NCBI GenBank assembly: GCA_031552145.1
Contig: JAVBMV010000007.1
Location: 1 to 64,000 of the forward strand
Source of the DNA: JAVBMV01 sp031552145
GTDB taxonomy: Bacteria > Myxococcota > Myxococcia > Myxococcales > UBA5297
DNA: 64,000 bases
Direction: 5' to 3'
Shown here: positions 58,930-64,000 of the stretch, in pieces
How the letters are laid out: each line of letters begins with the position of its first letter
Position numbering within the stretch: the stretch's first letter is position 1
Program-made: the position numbers and the translations under genes
Notes under the pieces: model-generated
Told to the model about the DNA's origin: nothing
Database searches by the model: none
The model's input: the letters and a program-made list of their open reading frames with translations, nothing else

Positions 58930-61260
58930 ATGAGACCGCTGATACTCGCTCTGCCTCTTCTCTTTGCTGCTCCCTCTTCGCATGGGGCGCCGCCTCGTCT
59001 CGCTCCGATCGTCCCGGTGACGCAGAGCGCTGTCGCTCCGGAGCGTCGCGCGGCGGAGCGGACTGAGCTGAAGGCCGCGATCGATGAGGTCTTCAAGACG
59101 GCGGCCTACAATGGTGCACGCGTCGGCGCGAAGGTGGTGAGCCTGGATGATGGCTCGACGCTCTATGAGCGCAACGCCGATGATCTGCTCAACCCCGCCT
59201 CCAACGTGAAGCTCTTCTCTTCGGCGGCGGCGCTGGCACGCCTTGGCTCCGACTATCGTTTCACTACCGACTTTCTGGTGGATAAGGGCGCCAGGGAGCG
59301 TGGTGGCAATGTGCTGGGCGCGGCGGGCGAGGTGCGCGGCAATCTCTATGTGGTCGGGCGCGGCGACCCCACCATCACCACCGAGGTGCTCTATGGCCTG
59401 GCGCTGCAGCTGCGCTACCATGGCCTGCGCTCGGTCTCGGGCGACCTGGTGCTCGACGACAGCTACTTCGATGGGCAGCGCATTGGCCCGGGTTACGATC
59501 AGGAGAAGACCGACAGGGCCTACCTGGCGCCCACCGGCGCGCTCTCGCTCAACTGGAACAGCGCGGGGATCGTCATCGCCCCGGGCGAGCGCGAGGGGCG
59601 CCCGGCGCAGGTGGAGCTGAGCCCAGCCTCCCCCTACTTCGTGGTCGAGAACCGCGTGGTCACCGTGGCCAGCAAGAAGCTGCGCCGCCTCTCGGTGAGC
59701 TCTACCCCCGCGCCGGGGGGCAAACAGCGCATTGTCGTGACGGGACGCATCGCCCTGGGCGATGAGCCGATGCAGCTCTGGAAGAAGATCGACAACCCTC
59801 CCCTCTATTTCGGCGAGTCGCTCAAGGCGATGCTCGCGGCCAACGGCGTGAGGGTGAAGGGCAAGGTCCGCGTGGGGCTGGCGCCCAAGGATGGGGCCGT
59901 CTTCTATGTGCGCCGCAGCGACTCGCTCGACCTGGTGCTCAAGCGCGTAAACAAGAACTCCTCTAACTTCACTGCCGAACAGCTGGTGAAGACGCTGGGC
60001 GCGCAGGTGAGTGGCGCCCAGGGCTCGTGGTCCAATGGCCTGGCAGCTGTGGAGGGCTTCCTCGCCGAGGCCGGGATCCCGCGCGGCACGTACATCATGA
60101 AGAATGGGTCGGGCCTCAACGACGCCAACCGCTTCTCGGCCTCGCAGCTCTGCACTCTGCTGCGCGCGATGTGGGAGCGCTCCACTTCTTCGCCCGAGTT
60201 TCTCTCTTCGCTGGGCATCGCCGGGCGCGACGGCACCCTCGCCTTTCGCATGAGCAGCACCGAGGCCGCCGGCCGGCTGCGCGCCAAGACGGGCACGCTG
60301 GAGAATGTCTCCGCGCTCTCGGGCGTGGTCGAGACCGTGGGCGGCGAGCACTTCGCCTTCGCGCTGATGGTGAATGACTTCGCGCAGCGCACCGTGGGCA
60401 TCAACCGCGGCCTCGACGCCATCGGCGCCGCGCTGGCCGAGCTGGGCACTCCGGGTGGCCCCGCCGCGGGGTTGGCCAAGGCGCGCGGGGACGCGCCCCT
60501 CGCCGCGCCCATCGACGAACTGCGGGCGCGCCTCACCACCTACGAGTCGCTCGCCCTGGCGAAGGATCCGCGCAACGCGCAGCTGCTCCGGACCGCTCTG
60601 GCTACCACCCGCGATCCCGCTCTGAAGGTGGCCATCGCCGATGCGCTCTACCGCAGCGATCCCGAGGGGTCGGGAGCGCGCGAGCTGCTCGAGTCCTTCA
60701 GCGCCACTCCCGAGGTGCTGGGGAGGCTGTTCCAGGGCGCGCCGCGGGGAGAGGCCGTGGAGGGGGCGGTGGAGCCGCTTGCTCCCCAGACTCTAGGCAC
60801 CAAAGAGGCCGCCAGCGCTGCCGCTATCTCCCACCTGCCGCTCGCGCTCCAGTCGCTGCTGGCGCTCTCGGCCGAAGGGGATCGCGACGCACTGAACCAT
60901 CTGGTGGGCATCATCGCCGCAGCGGGGCTCGACGACGCGCTGCGCCGCGAACTCACCTTTCCGCTGGCCGAGGTGCTGGCGATCGCTCCCGATGAGCTGC
61001 TGCTCGCGCTCAATGGCGCCGCAGAGGCGGTGCAGCGCCCCGCGCTGATGGTGCTGGCGCAGCTGATCGACTCGCTGCCCGAGGCGGAGCGGGCGCCGCT
61101 CGCGACCGCGCTCGAGCGAGCAAAGGGCGGCGTCGATCCTTTCCTCTCGGCATTGGCGAAGCGCATCGACGAACAGGTGGCCGCCGCCGCCTCGGCGCGC
61201 CAGCAGGGAACGCTGGCGGGCGGCGCGGAGAGCCCGGCACCCTCCCCTGCCGGCCCGTAG
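58930..61260 (+). CDS. dacB: D-Ala-D-Ala carboxypeptidase/endopeptidase, PBP4 type, with C-terminal extension
   Basis: The protein has 776 residues from ATG 58930; a signal peptide ends near SSHGA. The penicillin-binding motifs are SNVK (Ser91 nucleophile, Lys94), SSN (344-346) and KTG (453-455), with the inserted domains of class C PBP4 between them. It trims or cleaves peptidoglycan cross-links in the periplasm. Typical DacB proteins end near residue 490-500. Here another 270 residues follow, with helical repeats (LLRTALATTRDPALKVAIADALYRSD, RRELTFPLAEVLAIAPDELLLAL) like HEAT-type scaffolds. The extension may dock partners (inference). Confidence 0.9.
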   Translation: MRPLILALPLLFAAPSSHGAPPRLAPIVPVTQSAVAPERRAAERTELKAAIDEVFKTAAYNGARVGAKVVSLDDGSTLYERNADDLLNPASNVKLFSSAAALARLGSDYRFTTDFLVDKGARERGGNVLGAAGEVRGNLYVVGRGDPTITTEVLYGLALQLRYHGLRSVSGDLVLDDSYFDGQRIGPGYDQEKTDRAYLAPTGALSLNWNSAGIVIAPGEREGRPAQVELSPASPYFVVENRVVTVASKKLRRLSVSSTPAPGGKQRIVVTGRIALGDEPMQLWKKIDNPPLYFGESLKAMLAANGVRVKGKVRVGLAPKDGAVFYVRRSDSLDLVLKRVNKNSSNFTAEQLVKTLGAQVSGAQGSWSNGLAAVEGFLAEAGIPRGTYIMKNGSGLNDANRFSASQLCTLLRAMWERSTSSPEFLSSLGIAGRDGTLAFRMSSTEAAGRLRAKTGTLENVSALSGVVETVGGEHFAFALMVNDFAQRTVGINRGLDAIGAALAELGTPGGPAAGLAKARGDAPLAAPIDELRARLTTYESLALAKDPRNAQLLRTALATTRDPALKVAIADALYRSDPEGSGARELLESFSATPEVLGRLFQGAPRGEAVEGAVEPLAPQTLGTKEAASAAAISHLPLALQSLLALSAEGDRDALNHLVGIIAAAGLDDALRRELTFPLAEVLAIAPDELLLALNGAAEAVQRPALMVLAQLIDSLPEAERAPLATALERAKGGVDPFLSALAKRIDEQVAAAASARQQGTLAGGAESPAPSPAGP

Positions 61261-61331
61261 GGCACGGGGCGCAGCGGGCGGCGCCCCTGTTCCAACGCCC
61301 CATGGGCCCGCCCTAGTGCTATTTGTTGGCC

Positions 61332-62090
61332 ATGTCCAATAGCGCCATCGCCATTATCCCCGCCCGCTTCGCCTCCACCCGCTTTCCCGGAAAGCCGCTC
61401 GCGCTGCTCGCCGGGCGCCCCATGATCCAGCACGTGGTGGAGCGCGTGCGCCGGGCGCGTGGCCTCTCCCGCGTTCTGGTCGCCACCGACGACGAACGCA
61501 TCGCCAGCGCGGTGCGCGCCTTTGGCGGCGAAGTGGCCATGACCGGCGACTGCCGCACCGGCACCGATCGCGTCTGGCAGGCGGCGCGCTCCATTACGCC
61601 TGCCCCCGAGGTAGTGCTCAACGTCCAAGGTGATGAGCCGCTGATCGATCCCACCTGCCTGGAGGCGCTGCTCTCCGCCTTCGCCGACCCGGCCGTACAG
61701 ATGGCGACGCTGCGCCGGCCGATTGCACGCGAGAAGAGGCGCGAGGCGGCGCAGAACCCCAATGTGGTGAAGGTGGTCTGCGCGCAAAATGGCGACGCCC
61801 TCTACTTCTCGCGCGCAGCCATCCCCTTCGATCGAGACGGGCGGGGAGACGAGGGCAAGGGCGAAAGCGACGGCCTCTTTGCTCATGTGGGCGTCTACGC
61901 CTATCGCACACCCTTCCTCGCCCGCGTCGCGGCGATGGAGAGCACGCCGCTGGAGCGGCTGGAGAGCCTGGAGCAGCTGCGCGTGCTGGAGAACGGGCAC
62001 CGCATCCGCACCGTTGAGACGCTGGCCGAGAGCCATGGGGTGGATACTCCCGAGGATCTGGCGCGCGTAGCCGCCCTGCTCGACGGGTAG
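61332..62090 (+). CDS. kdsB: 3-deoxy-manno-octulosonate cytidylyltransferase
   Basis: The protein has 252 residues from ATG 61332. It has the nucleotidyltransferase start AIIPARFASTRFPGKPLALLAGRPMI, then VLVATDDERIASA, GGEVAMTGDCRTGTDR, LNVQGDEPLI and the GVYAYRTPFL-E-LEQLR-LENG end. KdsB activates Kdo with CTP for lipopolysaccharide inner core synthesis, which confirms a Gram-negative envelope. The motif set and length are standard. It is preceded by dacB at about 70 bp on the same strand. Confidence 0.95.
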   Translation: MSNSAIAIIPARFASTRFPGKPLALLAGRPMIQHVVERVRRARGLSRVLVATDDERIASAVRAFGGEVAMTGDCRTGTDRVWQAARSITPAPEVVLNVQGDEPLIDPTCLEALLSAFADPAVQMATLRRPIAREKRREAAQNPNVVKVVCAQNGDALYFSRAAIPFDRDGRGDEGKGESDGLFAHVGVYAYRTPFLARVAAMESTPLERLESLEQLRVLENGHRIRTVETLAESHGVDTPEDLARVAALLDG

Positions 62091-62334
62091 CGGCCCATTT
62101 CAGATCTGCCTCGTTTTTCACGATTGCATTCCAGAGATGAAATGAGGGACCCTTCCGCGCGGGCACCCTGCGCGTCAGAGCCCCTGTTTTCAGTGGGTTA
62201 CACGATCGTCATCTTTGGCACACCCCCTGCAATAGGTTCCTGTGCGAAGCGCTGTGCGCGAAGTTGAAGTTGGCCCCCCCCCACTTCTTCATCCCCTGCG
62301 CTTCGCTTTTTTTTCGCCAACGCCGCAGCCAAAT

Positions 62335-62766
62335 ATGTGCCCTTCGAAACGCACAGTTCTGCTCGCAGATCCCGATCGCTGCTTCCGCAGCTCGATGGCA
62401 ATCGCCTTGCGTCTCGAGGGGTACAACGTGCTCGAGGCCGCCACGGCCGGTGACGCGTTGGAGCACATCTGGCGCGAGCCCATTTCGGTGGCGCTGGTCG
62501 ACCTGCTGATGGCGGAGGATCGGGGCGACTCGCTACTCGCGGCGGTAGCGAAGGTGAACCCCGAGGCACGGCTCTTCTCGCTGAGCACCATCAGCGGCGT
62601 CAGCTCCAGCACCGCCGCCAGCGGCCGCGCCATAGCCCTGGAGAAGCCAGTGAGCAGCACGAAGCTGGTCGATCTGCTCGCGCGCCCCACGCCCTTCGCG
62701 CTGGGGCGCCGTATCGCGACGCCCGTACCGGCGCCCACCGAGAACCTCCTCGGCGGACGCCTCTGA
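62335..62766 (+). CDS. stand-alone receiver-domain protein
   Basis: The protein has 143 residues from ATG 62335. A CheY-like receiver is recognisable: TVLLADPDRCFRSSMAIALRLEGYNVLEAATAGDAL, then a phospho-acceptor region SVALVDLLM (Asp) and a late Lys in IALEKPVSS. The usual DD acidic pair is replaced by DPD. A short Pro-rich tail follows with no output domain. It may be a phosphorelay intermediate or an adaptor. The gene is monocistronic and its partner kinase is not in the window. Confidence 0.75.
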   Translation: MCPSKRTVLLADPDRCFRSSMAIALRLEGYNVLEAATAGDALEHIWREPISVALVDLLMAEDRGDSLLAAVAKVNPEARLFSLSTISGVSSSTAASGRAIALEKPVSSTKLVDLLARPTPFALGRRIATPVPAPTENLLGGRL

Positions 62767-62812
62767 TGTAGGGGCGCCGCTTGCCGCGCCCTATGCGCAT
62801 TTCCGATACATC

Positions 62813-64000
62813 CTAGAACAACGACGCGGCCCCGCGCTGGGCGAGGGCGATGAGCGGCTGCGGCATGAGCCCCATCGCAAGCACGAGCAGCAGCGCCAGC
62901 CCCGCGACCCAGCGGAAGCCGCCGGGCGCGCCCATATCTTCTCCTGGCGCTCCCAGCTCGGCCGCGCTCTCGGAGGGCTCTCGGAAATAGAGATAGACCA
63001 CCACCCGCAGGTAGTACCAGGCGCCGATGGCCGAGGTGGCGATGCCGATGATGGCGAGCCAGAGCTGCCCCGCGTCGAGCGCGGAACGGAAGATGAGCAG
63101 CTTGGCGATGAAACCTCCCGTGGGCGGGATCCCCGCGAGCGAAAGCATGAAGAACGCCATCGCGAAGGCGAGGCCGGGGCTGCGCTTGCCTAGGCCGGCG
63201 AAGCGCTCCAGATCCCAGGCGTTGGCGGCATCGAGCTCCTTCCCCTCGACGTAGGCGGCGAGCCCGAAGGCCCCAAGCGCCGTCACCGCGTAGGAGGCGA
63301 GGTAAAAGAGCAGCCCCTGCCCGCCCGAGACGAAGCCGCGCCCGCCGCTCGCCGCCGAGAGACCGATGAGCAGATAGCCGGCGTGCGCGATGGAGGAGTA
63401 GGCCAGCATCCGCTTCACGTTGCGCTGCGGCAAAGCGAGCAGGTTGCCCCCCAACATGGTGACGATGGCGAGCAGCGTGATGAGCATCCCCCAATGCTCG
63501 CCCGCGGGGCCAAAGCCCACCGCCAGCACGCGGAAGAAGGCGGCGAAGGCGGCTGCCTTCACGCCGATGGCCATAAAGGCAGTGACCGGCGTGGGCGCTC
63601 CCTCGTAGACGTCGGGCGCCCACATATGAAAAGGGACAGCCGCGACTTTGAAGGCGAAGCCGGCGACGAGCAGGGCGACGGCGGCCATCGGCAAGAGCGG
63701 CAGGGCCCCGCCCGGCGCGCCCCGTACCAGCTTCGCCAGCTCGACCGCGATGACATCGAGGCGCGTGGAGCCCGTGGCGCCATAAGCGAGCGCCGCGCCA
63801 TAGAGGAAGAGGCCGCTCGAGAGCGCGCCGAGGATGAAGTACTTGAAGGCGGCCTCGGTGGAGCGCTTGGTGCGCCGCAGCCACGCCGCGAGCGCATAAG
63901 TGGAGAGGGACATCACCTCGAGCGAGACGAAGAGCATGATCAGGTCGCTCGCCATCGCGAGCAGCATCATGCCGCTGCCGGCGAAGAGGAGCAGCGCGTA
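62813..64000 (-). CDS. nuoN: NADH-quinone oxidoreductase subunit N (5' partial)
   Basis: The frame runs off the right edge of the window, so the N-terminus is missing; 395 residues are visible. It is a polytopic membrane protein with the proton-translocating antiporter-like core: SLEVMSLSTYALAAW, AFKYFILGALSSGLFLYG, VPFHMWAPDVYEGAPTPVTAF and LPQRNVKRMLAYSSIAHAGYLLIG. The Glu, Lys and His residues needed for proton transfer are present. It belongs to respiratory complex I in the inner membrane; the rest of the nuo operon should lie just beyond the window. The end is the usual last gene position of a nuo cluster. Confidence 0.95.
   Translation of the reverse strand, partial: YALLLFAGSGMMLLAMASDLIMLFVSLEVMSLSTYALAAWLRRTKRSTEAAFKYFILGALSSGLFLYGAALAYGATGSTRLDVIAVELAKLVRGAPGGALPLLPMAAVALLVAGFAFKVAAVPFHMWAPDVYEGAPTPVTAFMAIGVKAAAFAAFFRVLAVGFGPAGEHWGMLITLLAIVTMLGGNLLALPQRNVKRMLAYSSIAHAGYLLIGLSAASGGRGFVSGGQGLLFYLASYAVTALGAFGLAAYVEGKELDAANAWDLERFAGLGKRSPGLAFAMAFFMLSLAGIPPTGGFIAKLLIFRSALDAGQLWLAIIGIATSAIGAWYYLRVVVYLYFREPSESAAELGAPGEDMGAPGGFRWVAGLALLLVLAMGLMPQPLIALAQRGAASLF

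Overview
The window is 64 kb of GC-rich bacterial DNA. It reads like a Gram-negative member of the former Deltaproteobacteria, most likely Myxococcota (moderate confidence). Supporting signs are many lipobox proteins, a Cys-rich EB-like module on a lipoprotein beta-propeller (18908-20488), a DUF4175-type protein coupled to a PEGA/TPR metallopeptidase, PBP4, kdsB and nuoN, and mixed strand use with several ATGA-overlapped operons.

Layout. 1-3.3 kb: 3' part of an RHS polymorphic toxin gene, a small candidate immunity gene, and a scar made of an IS630 transposase tail, a 23-bp tandem repeat and an IS end. 3.4-7.7 kb: a lipoprotein, a DUF3795 protein and a SWIM/SNF2 helicase. 7.7-10.0 kb: a two-gene AAA ATPase + TOPRIM module that lies between two copies of a roughly 160-bp leader. 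10-16.7 kb: DUF4175 protein, MA-type peptidase, SDR, nitroreductase. 16.7-20.5 kb: three-gene cell-envelope operon. 20.7-31.3 kb: zinc-ribbon pair, VOC protein, MATE pump, RhlE helicase, two envelope proteins, and an alkylation-repair pair (Ogt plus an Ada/AlkA fusion). 31.4-42.5 kb: FAD/Rieske oxidoreductase, hemerythrin, NAD-binding protein, aldehyde dehydrogenase, ImpA-type metalloprotease, and a double DUF1254/DUF1214 protein.

From 39.5 to 58.7 kb the sequence is accessory DNA with many broken genes: a Fic-like tail, a DUF6088 fragment, an in-frame fusion of AbiEi and AbiEii fragments, an IS66 tail and a cut SDR start. Set among these are a MerR-controlled metal-efflux cassette (42.9-44.4 kb) and a TetR-headed operon (45.3-50.6 kb). 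In that operon a RidA protein, a double ABM protein, an ACMSD-type amidohydrolase and a SnoaL-like protein all carry export or membrane-anchor signals, next to a TRAP substrate-binding protein.

The most striking region is a candidate 5.6-kb island at 53.07-58.68 kb. It is bounded by an intact tRNA-Pro(CGG) gene and a 45-bp copy of that gene's 3' end. It holds an excisionase-like gene, an AvcD-type anti-phage dCTP deaminase with a candidate upstream small RNA that ends in a clean intrinsic terminator, a start-stop-coupled partner gene I do not recognise, a TIR/zinc-ribbon protein, IS debris and a RhuM-family gene. This looks like a compact defence island without its own integrase.

58.9-64 kb returns to core genes: dacB (PBP4) with a long C-terminal extension, kdsB, a stand-alone receiver protein and the 3' part of nuoN.
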